Positions 20,837 to 33,108 of a stretch of 64,000 nucleotides of DNA are shown here, in pieces. The DNA is from Obelidium mucronatum (Eukaryota > Chytridiomycota > Chytridiomycetes > Chytridiales > Chytriomycetaceae): the NCBI GenBank assembly GCA_025765595.1, contig JAIVFH010000127.1, positions 1 through 64,000 of the forward strand, written 5' to 3'. The notes below the pieces were generated by a model. That model was not told where the DNA came from. It made no database searches and saw only the letters and a list, made by a program, of their open reading frames with translations. The position numbers and the translations under genes were made by a program. Every line of letters begins with the position of its first letter. Position 1 is the first letter of the stretch.

Positions 20837-23800
20837 ATGAGCCGCCCATTGAGGCCACACTGCCTGACAAATGACGCAAAAAACTTGATGTTTCTGATAA
20901 AGCATCAAAGACCTCCTGGTTGTGAGCATGTCGAAGCTTTTGTCGAGTCGACAACAGGAACAGTCCTTCCTTCACTCGATCGCAAATCGACGTTGGTCAC
21001 CCTGTGCATTCGAAAGGCAGAGCAGCTGAGAGCAAAGGATCGTAATGGTTCCAGCAATCCATATGTGACTGTCACCGACCGAAGTGATCCCAACAACCAC
21101 TTGACCTTTGAAAGCGACTCTATTGAGCGATCCGTGGATCCAACTTGGAACTTCAATATATCTATGTGAGCAGCTTAATATACTTTGCTCCTATAAGGCT
21201 GTAACTAACCTGCCGGTAGTGTAATTTGCGAGAAGTCTGACATTGTGATATCTATTTGGAGCAAGCGATCAGCAGGGACTGAAGCATTTCCAGACACATA
21301 CAAGCTTGGAAAGTCAAAAGATTCTGATTCATTTTTGGGTCAAATTGTGTTGTTGGGAGACGATCTCATGGGAATGTTTGAAAGTCAAGTTGTTGTTGAG
21401 AACTGGTATCTACTGGAGAAACGATCAAACAAGTCGAGTGTATCCGGAAGAGTCTTGATCGAATTCAAAGATGTGTGTCGATCCGGGCCTGCGGAGACAA
21501 TAGTCGAGGACGTACTGCAATTCTCTCCATCAGAAGTGATTCTCGCGTTCGACGATACACTTCGAGCGTTTCTAGGCTCCCATTCTCAAGCATCGCGCGA
21601 AAAATCAATCAGCAATTTGGAGCAATTATCTAAATACTGGGCAATTCATACGGCTGGCGTGGAGTTATACGCTTCTGGCGGGTTTGAACAACTCGATGTC
21701 ATCATGACAGAGGCACGTGAATTTTCTCTCGCCAGCGATGCATCAAAGGTACATCAAGCTTGGCGCGATAAAAACATTTGACTATTTCAAGCAGAAGTTC
21801 CAAACCTTGGGTCTCAGCATATACCATTCAACTCGACGGTTCATATCAAGAACTCTTCAGCAGCCAGTGGATCATTATGGAGCCACAACATTGAATTCCT
21901 TGGTTCAAATAGTACAAACTTTGGAATCTTTCATTGAAAACCCGCTACTCCTTCCACATTTTGGTGGAGCATCTGGCCATAACCTCATTGAAGATTGCAT
22001 CTCAAAAGCAATAGCCGAACGGTGCTGCAATACCATTGAATCCAGTAAAAGCGTCCTTGATTTGGTCGTGAATATTGTGAAGGAACTAAAGGCTTTTGAG
22101 AATTATCAAAGGTAAAGTACTCCATCGTATTAAAAATCAATGTAACCTTTAAATGTATAGCTTCAATATTCCGTTTTTAGTATCCAATATCTACGTTGGA
22201 CATATTTTTGGCGTTCTCAGCTGTTTGGAATCGCTTTCGTTAGATGAAGTCTTCAAGGTCTACAAAGAAACAAAGAGATTGGCGAGCATTTGTTACCGTA
22301 TTCATCCTGCTCTTTTAGAAAAATTAAATTTAGTTGAGCTGTTCAGACCATACGTTGAAGAGTTTTTACGGCTTTCAGGTGAGTTCAAAAATATTCTTAA
22401 CAAACTCAAAAATGTATAAATTCCGTGTAGAAACAAATATCAAGCAGTGGGTTCAAAGGTCTATCGACTTAGATGATGTAAGGCGGTGCGTGCTGAAGTT
22501 TGGGATGTGATTGGCTGACTTTCAACAGTTTGCACTGCAATCAACAGGCCATTCGTCTTCTGTTATTGATATCTTCACATCTTTCCAGCAACAAATTGAC
22601 TTCATTATTGATTTAAGCTGGCCATCAGAAATCGACACGCGGATATTTATTGGGAAGATGTTGGAGGTGATTTGACTTCAACTTGACTGACATTGGTTTT
22701 TGCGACTGAAACCACTTTTTTTTGCAAACAATCTCAGAATATAACTGCTGGAATAGAAGAGTATATCGATTTGACGAAGGAAAGCATTGAGAATGATCTC
22801 AAGAACCATCTTCCAAGATCGTTCTCAACAAGTAGCGCATCTTCCCAGACTCAATCGCCACCAGGATCACCGTCTCAACTCAAATTCAAGCTCAAAGTTC
22901 GCAAAGAAGGACCGCCTGTTGATCCCACAGAGCGCCGCATCTCCCCTGTGTCTTGCGTCAAGTTATCCAATATAGAGGCCGTTGTTGCCAGATTTGACAG
23001 CCTATTAGATTCAATTCCAACATCATTCAAGGACTCCTTGCATACAAGTAATGGTAGAATTCCTTCAGTTGTTGAAGCAATCTCTCCAAATCCAGGACCT
23101 TGTACAACCGGAATATTGACGGTATTGCGAGCCGATAACTTGCATCCTGTTAAACCGTACGCGTCGAAACTGACAATTCAAGTTTGCTCTTTGGCTAGTG
23201 GAAAATGTCTGGGACGCACCGGCAGGTTTCACCAGAAGCGACGACTATCTTTTGGCCACTCGAACTCGTCGGCGATTCCTATTGTTGTAAAGGATTCGGA
23301 TCTTGCGAATGGTCTGCAATTGCAGCTCATATTCCACCTTCCTTCGACGGCGGGAGAATCTGACGATTTGAATACTCTAATTTTTGGGGGTGGCAGCGGA
23401 GATAAAATCGGCAGAGACTCTATCCTCATGAAAGCAACATTCGCACTCAACTCAATTGTTGTAGATGCTATAAATAGTGGGGATGATGGAGTGACCTTCG
23501 ATGTGCCTGTTGGGGGTTTTACTGTCACACTGCAACTTGTAATCAAACAGGGGCTTGTTTCGGAAATTTTGAGAAGTAGATTGGTTTATGTTGTAGAATT
23601 GGCGCTTCATGACTCTGTTAACTTCATAGTCGACAAGGTACTGCTTTAGTCTGTTGGCAGATACAAAACTCATCATTCTCAAAAAAAACATTCAGCTTTG
23701 CGTTGACCTGCGCCAGCGGCTAAGAGATGCTTCAGCTGAATACAAGCAAAGCGTGATTATTGCAAACAATATTGCAACGCTTTTCGCGTCAAAGGAAACA

Positions 23801-24340
23801 ATCGCGAACCTCCAGTCGCCTCTTTCGTCCAAACAAAAACCAACCACAAGGTCCGTAGATAGTAAGCTGTCTCCTTTGCTCTACTTTATTGATGGAAATC
23901 TGGCGGTCATTGCCGAGACAATTTATTCTGCACCACTTGCAAATCAAGTTGTTCGGGGAATATGGACACATTTCATTGATGTTGCCGAAGGCTTGATTGT
24001 GCCGAATCTAGGGGATAATAATGGTCTTTTCGACCGGCGGAAGGCCTGGGAAGCTGGGCGCGTTGCATTTCTAGCACATACTGTTGGAATTGTGAAGGAT
24101 TTCTTGCATGCAGATGGGAAAGGACTTCCTTTGGAGCAAATGGAAATTGAATCGTGGGGACAATTGGAGCTTATATTCAGATTCTATTCAACGGAAATAC
24201 GAGAGCTTTATGTGCGGCATATTAACGAGATGAGCGACTTTTCTGATTGGAGCGATGCGTGGTTGTTGAAGCTGTTGAAACTCAAGCTCGGATACCGTGA
24301 ATATGTCGTTGAAGCTATGAGGCGTAAAGTGATCAAATAA
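20837..24340 (+). CDS. C2- and MUN-domain protein (Munc13/BAP3-like)
   Basis: Eight exons (20837-21165, 21220-21697, 21759-22112 or one base shorter, 22161-22378, 22431-22477, 22529-22666, 22738-23637, 23696-24340) give an uninterrupted protein of about 1035 aa. Residues about 50-190 form a C2 domain: VTLCIRKAEQLRAKDRNGSS, NPYVTV, DPTWNFNIS and IGQIVLLGDD-type strands. A long helical region follows that matches MHD/MUN domains, with a second C2-like segment around 23090-23530 (GILTVLRADNLHPVKPYASK). The final exon returns to helices ending WSDAWLLKLLKL. Family members prime vesicles for SNARE-dependent exocytosis, usually under calcium or lipid control. The GTCATC donor at 21698 is weak, but the 61-nt intron is needed to keep frame. 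A truncated paralogue of the last exon lies at 38-690. Confidence 0.8.
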
Positions 24341-24866
24341 AAATAAAGAAGCAAGGCACTAAAAATTAAGATAATTGCCCTAAAGGTTCGAATGTTCGAC
24401 ACAAATTCTGAAATTGATTTTGTTGTATTATTAAGCCTTCGTCACTCTAGGTAAACTGATCATGGATGCAGCTTTTCATCGAAGTTAAGACTCTAATCTT
24501 AACATGGCCTGCATGGCCTGAATTGTCAGGTACAACACTCAGAACTGTAGTTTGGCTGTGATTGTACTCCATGTCAGAGCACCATCCTCACTGGCCAATC
24601 GATACCTCTGATACCTCAAGTCTAGTTACTACAACGAAGGTATTTGTCCATTTTCAATCTCCTTCACAATTTGTAAACATTCGAAAAAGAAACCTCGTCT
24701 GCCTCCTATCAGCCCAACCATCGCTTACCCGCCGCCTGCCGCCAAAGCCCCCTCATTCTCTTCGCCAATCAGATCATCGCTTGCATCTTCGTCTCAAAAG
24801 TCTGAATTCCCGCCTGGCTCCTCGTACTCTCGTTTGACAAATTCAACTCCGAAACCAGCCTTAAGA
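24341..24866. other. Intergenic region upstream of the P4-ATPase
   Basis: I see no gene. The last 200 bases are C-rich and probably form the promoter and 5' UTR. An ORF continues upstream in frame from the chosen ATG to a TTG at 24834, but no earlier ATG is present in that stretch. Confidence 0.4.
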
Positions 24867-27800
24867 ATGGAACAGCCAGCTCAGGAAAGGAAAGAAAAGA
24901 AGAAGATTAAGTTCCAAATGCCCAAGGGCTTCAGAAGGAACGAGGACGAAGATGTGGCCTGGGAGGTCTTTACTCCTCTGCCTCCGGCACAGATAAAGAA
25001 GGGACACAACTACATCAGGACTACAAAGTACACCATTATAACATTCATTCCTCTCTTTTTGTATGGGCAGGTGCAGAATTGTTGTTTGGACTTGTTTACG
25101 TTTGGCATTCATTTGCATTACTAACCCCTTGTATAAACAAATACATACTAGTTCCGACGCTTTTACAACATTTATTTCCTCCTGGGTGCTCTATCAGTTC
25201 TCTATGGAAGTGCAGCGCTCTCTCCATTCTCTCAAATATCTCCACTGCTTACGGTTCTCTTCTTTGCTGCATTGAAGGATATCATTGAAGATTACGCACG
25301 GTACCGAAGCGATTGTGAAGCCAACGGGCAGATAAAAACTATCGTCCGAGAAGGTGTGGAAATGCGAATTAAAGCTCAAGATCTCATGAAGGGAGACTTG
25401 ATCAAGGTCGTAAAAATGAGAAGCTCTCTGTTGACGCTATTATTATCTCTTGCGCGCACGAAGATGGTACTTGCTTCATTGAAACTGCCGAGTTGGATGG
25501 GTTAGTTCATGATTCAACGTTTTATGAAATCAGCCAGCCACTGATTTTGTTTTCAGAGAAACGAATTTAAAACGACGTGCCGCCATCTCTGCTCTTACTC
25601 ATTACAATACTTTGGAAGACGTGATTAGAATCAACCTCCATATTCAGTGTGAACAGCCAAATGAGAATTTGCTCTCCTTTGAAGGCCGTGGGAAATACAC
25701 GGTCAGTGCTGGGCGAGCCCGTGCGGATCGCCGTCGCTCCTTCTTTGAGCCAGAGAAGCACACGGATCAATCTCGGCGAGAAGGCCAGATTGTGGACGGA
25801 CCTGGGGTTGTCCCATTGTCCTTGACACATCTCCTTCTTCGTGGCAGTGTCCTTAGAAACACGGAATATGCTTGGGCGAGTGTTGTGTACACGGGTTCTG
25901 ACACCAAAATTATCATGAACATGAAAAAACCGCCTCAAAAAGAATCTCGGTTGATGCGTTATCTGAATTGGTTTGTCATGGGTGTGTTTGTCTACAATGC
26001 CGTGTTGCTCTTTGGCTCGACTGTTTTAGAGCATCAAGATTACAAAACTGTGATTGGATCAAACACGCGTTGGTACCTGTATGGCGGAAACACTGACTCA
26101 TTGGTAATTGGCTAGTGACTGAGACAGGCTGGCTTGGTCTAACCCATATTCGCCTCAGACAACAAACTTTCTTGGGGCCCTCTTTTCTTACTTTGGAATG
26201 TATACCTATGTAATTCCAATCTCTCTGTTCATTATGGTTGAAATGGACCGCCTGATGCAAGGCATGTTCATGATGTGGGATAATAAGATGGCCTCATTGC
26301 GTCAACCTTCGGCCAGCGCCCCGCCTGACGAGCAACCTGAAATTGTCCACATGAAAGCCAACAACACCAACCTCAATGAAGATCTCGCTACAATCGAATA
26401 CGTTTTTTCAGATAAAACGGGTACCCTGACTAGAAATGAAATGATTTTGGCAAAGTGGTACGTAGACGGCCATGTCTTCGATGATATGGAACGGCCAGGC
26501 TGTTTTGGAGATGCGTTGAGGGTAAGCTGTTTTTGTGGCTACAATGACCAAATTCTTAAAAAAAAAACCTTTCTTACGTTTTAGGCTCCAAACACGTCAA
26601 GCAAACTGAGAAAACAGATGGACCTCTTCGCTCGGGTTATGGTTCTTTGTCACGGAGTCATACCTTCCTTCAACGAAATCTCACAAAAAATGGTTTACGA
26701 ATCTCAATCACCCGATGAAACCGCACTTGTTGAAGCGATTGCTCGAAGCAAATTTTTTCTCACAAACCGATCCAAATCTACGGTTACATTCACAACTCCG
26801 GATCTCCAAACAGGGGTAGCAACACCGCAAGTGTTCGAAGTCTTGCACACACTGGAGTTCAATAGTGACAGAAAGCGAATGTCCGTGCTCGTAAAAGACC
26901 CAGAAACAGGAAAATATCACCTGTACTGTAAAGGAGCTGATAACATTATCATGGAACGATTGAGTCGGGATCCAGCCGCCAATTCCCCAGCAACTATTGA
27001 GGCAGCCGTGGAGGCCTTGCATGGTTTTAGTGTCACAGGATTGCGTACCCTTTGCATTTCATACCGAGAAGTATCAGAGGACCTGTACCACACATTCAAA
27101 GATGCATTTGAAGCCGCTGAAACCGCACTTGTGGACCGTGACTTGAAAATGGCTGCTGCTTGTGAAAAAGTAGAGCACGATCTGACTCTCTTGGGATGCA
27201 CGGCTATTGAAGACCGCTTGCAGGATGAAGTTCCGGAAACGATCGCCTTCTTGTTAAAGTGTGGAATTAAGGTCTGGCTTTTGACGGGTGACAAGCAGGA
27301 AACGGCAATTAATATTGGTCAGAGTTCCAAATTGATTCAACCGGGAATGACTGTGTTCAAGTTGAACTCAAAAACTGTCCCAGAATGTGGAGTCATGTTG
27401 GATGATTTGCAGCGACAGATGGATGAAAACAAGGACAAGGAGGACCAAGGTTTTACTCTGGTTGTAGATGGTCTTTCTTTGGGACATGTTTTTGCCGGAA
27501 ACCATGAGAAGAAGATGGTCGCAGTGGGAATTAGATGCCGTTCTGTTATTTGCTTGTCGAGTAACACCGCTTCAGAAATCAATGGTGGTAAATATGGTGA
27601 AGTTGGGATTGAACAAAATGACTTTGGCGATTGGTGATGGAGCCAACGATGTACCTATGATCATGTCGGCTCATGTCGGTGTCGGTATTATTGGACGTGA
27701 AGGAACTCAAGCAGTTCGATCATCGGACTTTTCTTTTGCTGAATTCCGATTTCTTAAACGGCTGCTTGTTGTTCACGGGAGGAACAGTTATCAACGGTTG

Positions 27801-28742
27801 TCATCACTCATGCTTTACAACTTTTACAAGAATATTGCGTTTATTACTCCACAGTTCTTGTTTGGATTCTACAGCGTTTGGTGTGGGCAGGTTTGTCTTT
27901 CCTCTTGATTCTAAAATTACACCCAGCAGATCTAACTTAAACACAATAGGTTATTTATGAAGAATTTTTCATGACGTGGTTTAACTTGTTCTACTCCTCC
28001 GTTCCACCATTGCTTTTGGGAGTTTTCGAGCAAGACGTGTCGGATGAGATAGCCGAGAAAATTCCACAACTGTACTACCAATGCAGAGATGGGTTGTACT
28101 GGAACTGGACGTTGTTTATTGGGGTCTTGCTTGATTCTGTTTGGCATTCGCTAGGTAATACTCTTTTTCTCTGTTGGATGGGGGTTGCTAACCTGCAAGT
28201 CATTATCAAGTTGTATTTTACAGCGTATATTTGATGTTGGGCGATGGTGATATCGGTGGGCCAGGCGGTCGATGCATTGGTTACTGGATGATGACATTCA
28301 TCTTTTCCAACGTTATTATGGCTGTCGTGTTTGCCAAACTTGCTATTGTTACGCATCGATGGGTGTGGGTAACTTGGCTGATGATTATTCTCAGTGTGAT
28401 TGTCTTTGTTCTTGGGGCAATCATTATTGAGAGCATATCTTTCGGAAGTGTCAAGGGGACGTACGCAGACTCTTATTCCATCCCAATCTTTTGGATTTCA
28501 TTGCCGGTAATCGTCGCAATTTGTGTAGTTCCATCTGTGGCCGTCATGTTGTAAGTTGTTTCTCCTCTGAAGTATCTTGAAAGTTGAAAGTAAACTGTTG
28601 TCTTAGTGTCAGGCGGACGATCTGGCCGACGGATGCGGACGTTGTTGTGGAGCACGCGAAGCAAAGCGCGGCTGGAAGAACCGGCGCCGAAGAAGCAGCC
28701 GTTGAAATGGTGCAAATCGAGCCGCCGCTTCTTCAAGCTTGA
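24867..28742 (+). CDS. P4-type ATPase (phospholipid flippase)
   Basis: Eight exons (24867-25070, 25152-25499, 25556-26103, 26159-26521, 26585-27890, 27950-28154, 28211-28550, 28607-28742) encode about 1149 aa. Family signatures are the start of TM1 ([20 protein letters not shown]), the actuator motif LDGETNLK (across the third exon junction), the phosphorylation site DKTGTLT, nucleotide-binding [14 protein letters not shown] and [10 protein letters not shown]. The C-terminal TM bundle follows, ending with [14 protein letters not shown]. Two single-base shifts break the given frame: a missing base in an A5 run near 25409-25413, and an extra T near 27553, just before CRVTPLQKS. They cancel numerically but leave about 700 codons out of frame between them. 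P4-ATPases move aminophospholipids to the cytosolic leaflet of Golgi, endosome or plasma membrane. The last exon is duplicated at 34862-35009. Confidence 0.85.
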
Positions 28743-28796
28743 GAAACTTTCTTATAAAGACTTAGAAATAAATAAAAACGTAAACGCTTGCAACCA

Positions 28797-29037
28797 TGGA
28801 ATCATTCCGCTCTGCTGGAAACGCGTACCATCTGCAGCGGCAGTTTACGAAGCAGTCGAATGCTACTCGAAGGGACTCGAGGCTGATCCGTCGAATCATC
28901 TGCTGCTTGGAAGCAGGAGCGCGAGAATACAGGCAAGACTAAAAGAAAGACTTCGCAGTGAGGATGGACAGTTGGGATATAATCAGTGAACCTTGCAGCG
29001 TTGTCGAGTTGAAAAGGATTTGAATAAATGCATTTTA
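28797..29037 (+). pseudogene. Internally deleted remnant of the TPR/DUF4470 gene
   Basis: The first 120 bp match the start of the gene at 35042 (SFRSAGNAYHLQRQF against TFRTAGNAYHLQRQF). At about 28920 the match jumps to the 3' end of that gene (near 37886), so about 2.7 kb of coding sequence is missing, and the frame then breaks. The shared 3' flank, including the AATAAATGCATTTTATTATTC stretch in part, continues to the repeat array. Confidence 0.8.
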
Positions 29038-29377
29038 TTATTCGCCTCTGTTCAGGAGGACGTTTTTCCGTGGTTGTCGGGCTTTCAAAATCAAAACAAA
29101 AACTTCTCTCAAAACAAAAATTCGGGAATGCCTTCATCCCCCACATCTGCCAACTACGCGCCTACGCCTCCTGCCTTTCGCATCGCATAACACCACCCTA
29201 TCTCGCTAGTTGTGTAAGGAATAGCTTCTCTTTTATTGACAAACCGCCAGTGTCCTAACCACAAACACACTCATGCCATAGACTTCGTCCATGATCACAG
29301 CATCTTATAAACACGCCATCCGCAGATATATCAGGCACCTATAACCTCGAATATCGACCTCTGCTCAACGCGGAAAA

Positions 29378-30566
29378 TTTCAAAGACCATTCATTCATAA
29401 CGGATTCCGTTCTCGGCAAGCGGCACGACTACTCCTGGAGAGCGCTAGACGCCCCTCCGGATACGTGATGAATGGGTGTAGAAATCGAGCAATTTTTTCG
29501 AAACCTTTTCAGCTACTGGGTTGGTATTTACTTTTGATGTTCTTGTTCAGTTTTTTTTTTTTGCAACTATTCTTTTGTTTATTTCCAATCATTTGAGACT
29601 AAATCGCGACTCCCATCGCCTTTTTTTCTTGCAGCTCTCGCGGCACTGGGCATTAACATCAGAGACCTCTCCACTCATTATCCGTCCTGTTCTCGTCTGT
29701 GCAACGACTACTCCTAGAGAGCGCTAAGCACTCCTCCAGGCGGTGATGAGTGGGAGCAGATGTTGTAGCGATATTCTTGGGGCCACACGCGTGTTCAGTG
29801 CTGGTAATTCGGATTTTTCGATTATTTTTGCAACTATTCTTTTGTTTATTCCAATCATTTGATACTAAATCGCGACTCCCATCGCCTTTTTTTCTTGCAG
29901 CTCTCGCGGCACTGGGCATTAACATCAGAGACCTCTCCACTCATTATCCGTCCTGTTCTCGTCTGTGCAACGACTACTCCTAGAGAGCGCTAAGCACTCC
30001 TCCAGGCGGTGATGAGTGGGAGCAGATGTTGTAGCGATATTCTTGGGGCCACACGCGTGTTCAGTGCTGGTAATTCGGATTTTTCGATTATTTTTGCAAC
30101 TATTCTTTTGTTTATTCCAATCATTTGATACTAAATCGCGACTCCCATCGCCTTTTTTTCTTGCAGCTCTCGCGGCACTGGGCATTAACATCAGAGACCT
30201 CTCCACTCATTATCCGTCCTGTTCTCGTCTGTGCAACGACTACTCCTAGAGAGCGCTAAGCACTCCTCCAGGCGGTGATGAGTGGGAGCAGATGTTGTAG
30301 CGATATTCTTGGGGCCACACGCGTGTTCACTGCTGGTAATTCGGATTTTTCGATTATTTTTGCAACTATTCTTTTGTTTATTCCAATCATTTGATACTAA
30401 ATCGCGACTCCCATCGCCTTTTTTTCTTGCAGCTCTCGCGGCACTGGGCATTAACATCAGAGACCTCTCCACTCATTATCCGTCCTGTTCTCGTCTGTGC
30501 AACGACTACTCCTAGAGAGCGCTAAGCACTCCTCCAGGCGGTGATGGGTGGGAGCAGATGTTGTAG
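29378..30566 (+). repeat. Tandem array 1 of structured hairpin units (266-bp period)
   Basis: Five hairpin units. The first (near 29378-29490) is divergent; the next four are nearly identical, with a 266-bp period (invariant core near 29706, 29972, 30238 and 30504). Each has P1 AACATC/GATGTT, P2 CCACTCATTATC/GGTGATGAGTGG with two G-U pairs, P3 CCTG/CAGG and P4 GTGC/GCAC around CTACTCCTAGAGAGCGCT. Between hairpins lie a GCTG|GTAATTCGG donor-like site, GATACTAAAT and a TTTCTTGCAG acceptor-like site. ORFs that repeat with the same period are by-products of the repetition. Confidence 0.85.
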
Positions 30567-30589
30567 CAATTTTTTGACTTTGGGTTTTG

Positions 30590-32357
30590 ATGGAGTTGTG
30601 GGAAAGAAAACAAATTATTCAGATGAAACAACAACCAACAGATGCAACTAGACTCACTGCTCGTCTTTTAAATGCTGCGCAATTCAGGGTGTCAGATATT
30701 CTCGTCTGCTTGAGGCGTTACTCTGGGGAAGAAGTGACGGTTTCAATGGATCAAGGATACCGAATTGCCCGTGTTGCGACCAGGTGGGAATGGCCCGTCT
30801 TCGCGGTGAGGATGCCATTGTGTTGACGTTAAATTCAATCTTTCTTATCAATATTGCACTGGTTAGAAGCCGCCGGCGTCAAGTCTGTGAGAATTGGTGG
30901 CATTTTGCTTAAACTCCAGTTCCCAGGTGACAAATGGTTCCTTGAAAGTAGAGGCTAGTATATTGCTGACGGCAATTTAAGCGCGTGCGACTTGGGAAAT
31001 TGTTGAGGACCCTGAATTGCCAGCTGTGCTATCTCGACCCAACGTGGCGCGCCTTCCCACCAAAACGCGTCTCAATCGGGCAAAAAACGCAAGCGCCTAG
31101 CATGTGAGTGATTTATTGTATTCATAAACTTTCGCTCAACTAACTTCATTCCAATGTTTCACCATTAGCGCCTCCTTCAGAAGAACCTCCCCGCAAGTAC
31201 AGAAAAACTCTGCACCAAACTGATCAAGGTGGTGGTCCGAGCCAGACAATTAGACCTATCGCTGATGAGCTTGATGATGAAGCCTCTCTACGCACTGGTA
31301 ACGCGGATGAATCGAATGATGTTGCCACCGCTTTCGTGAAGCTGACCGCTGATTTCGATGTATCGAGGAAGCAAGTGTCAGATTTGAAACTAAGAAACCA
31401 AAAACTGGAAACTCAAACTGCAGAGCTGTCCAGTACTTTGGCGTCTGTTGTTGCAGAACGCGATTCTCTTGCAGCCCTACTTGATTTAAACCGCAGCAAG
31501 GGACAATAAGCCTCTCCTCACGCACCAAAGCCCGGTAAGTTACCTTCCGTTCAAGAATGGATTCATTTCATCTGTTTCTCAAGCATCGACAAATCCAGAG
31601 AGATCCATTGAACTACGATAGATATGTTCTACTCATTCTCCAACCTATGGAACAAATGGAAAGAGCCGCAATAGCGGAGCAACTCACTGAAGGCGACTCA
31701 ATTTGCATTGACTACATAAACCAAGCACTTTACCGCCATCGAGTATTTTGTCCATGCAAGCTCCTCCTTGAAGTTGCTAAAATCGCAGCATTGGCTGGTC
31801 TTCAACAACTCGTAGAACAGTGCTTGGAATATTTTATGATATTGTTTTTGGAGGATTGCGATGCCTTCAAGTTTTGCTCTTTTGGATGGGAACTGAACTG
31901 CGCTAAATTTGACGATCAGGCAATAGAGATAGGCGCACGTGGAATGACGCGCTTATTTCCAGATTGGGAAAAGTCAGACTCAAGACGGGTGTGTCCTCGA
32001 GAGAACGGAAGGGAGATGTTGCAGAAGTTGAGCGTTCCTGCCTTCAAAGTGTTTGTCAATCGTCCTGTGTTTATCGTTCGCCATAGATGGATTCTTTTCA
32101 TTAGTTGGATGAAGGTGCATGCAGACATACCAGGGCTGAAATTGAGAAGTGGATTGCAAGGGTTAGACAACAGAACCACAGCGTGCTATCTCGAAATGGT
32201 CTTGCCACGATTTGGCGAGGAGTTAGCAGCGGCCAACGAGCCTGACCGCTTCTTTATAGAGCGGGTGGCGCCATTTCTTCCTGCCATTTCAGAGGGTCAG
32301 AGCGAGGTGACCAAACGATGCATCCTTGCATTCGAAAGATATTCCGATCCGTTGTAA
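30590..32357 (+). CDS. Coiled-coil and BTB/BACK-like protein, copy 1 (frame disturbed)
   Basis: This is a paralogue of 46785-48922. The N-terminal exon encodes a small module (LLNAAQFRVSDILVCLRRYS, then EEVTVSMDQGYRIARVA). Short exons follow, then a heptad-rich coil (VKLTADFDVSRKQVSDLKLR). The last exon (about 31580-32357) contains a helical region LLEVAKIAALAGLQQLVEQC that resembles the helices after a BTB domain, then RHRWILFISWMK and PDRFFIERVAPFLP, both conserved with copy 2. Relative to copy 2, the first exon is one base short near 30780-30805, and the junction after the coil (about 31500) contains a stop in the obvious frame. It is either a decaying copy or carries sequence errors. I infer a protein-interaction role only. 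Confidence 0.5.
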
Positions 32358-33108
32358 TTCGTGACTTCTTTTCGTTGTTGCTGCACTTTTTTTTTGGGTG
32401 GACATTGAATGCCACCACACGCAAGCGATTTTGTTTCATGAATTATCAGTTTCAGTATCCTTTTTTTGCAGATTGTGAATAAGAAATTCATTTATCATGA
32501 TTATATTTTAAAAGACTCACTTTTTGTAGGATGGAATTGAGTGCTTGATTAAAATTGATTTCAAAAAAGTAGCGATGTTATCGCGACATTCATTTAACAC
32601 CAGTTTCGAGGCTATAAAAGACGCTTGATTCCGAAATGATATCAGCAGTTCAGCGCTACATACATACATTAGATTCAACAAATTAATTATCAGAATACAC
32701 AACCTTAGGCGTACATGAGAGCATGTCTTTTGTCTCAGAAGGAAAGGAGCCGGAATATCATGCGGAGCATGCCCCGCAAATACTAGTAGCACCGCTCTCT
32801 TGGGACAGAAGCTATGGGGAAAAAATGAGTTGGAAGTAGCACAAACTAAAAAAGACACTGAAAGCATACCTTCCACAATTATGTGCTTCGAGGATACCAA
32901 AGGGTGTAAACACAAAGTAATTTGAACAGACTGAAGACAATTTACTTGAGACGAGATGCTGGAATGCGCCGAATGGTATCCAGTTTTGAAAAATTCGTTT
33001 GGGTACTTTCCAATAAACGGAAAACAAACGAAAAACAATGAACATACCGGTTATACGAAGCGCATAGGAAGAATGAAACGATTTATTATGGCAGTTTGGC
33101 TGGTCCTG
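32358..33108. other. Duplicated 3' flank without a supported gene
   Basis: This stretch aligns with 48923-49660 over several blocks, including CAGTATCC followed by a T run and GCAGATTG, AAGAAATTCATTTATCAT, and TTAGGAAGAATGA-like sequence near the right end. A 173-codon minus-strand ORF at 32517-33038 is not preserved in the other copy and has no recognisable content. The region is probably 3' UTR plus spacer. Confidence 0.5.

Noticed and set aside
29659..30515. Repeated ORFs of 77 and 93 codons on both strands in array 1
   Set aside because: They recur exactly with the 266-bp period, ignore the splice-like signals, and change frame in the divergent unit; they are by-products of the repeat.
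32517..33038. 173-codon minus-strand ORF
   Set aside because: No recognisable content and not preserved in the paralogous flank at 48.9-49.7 kb.
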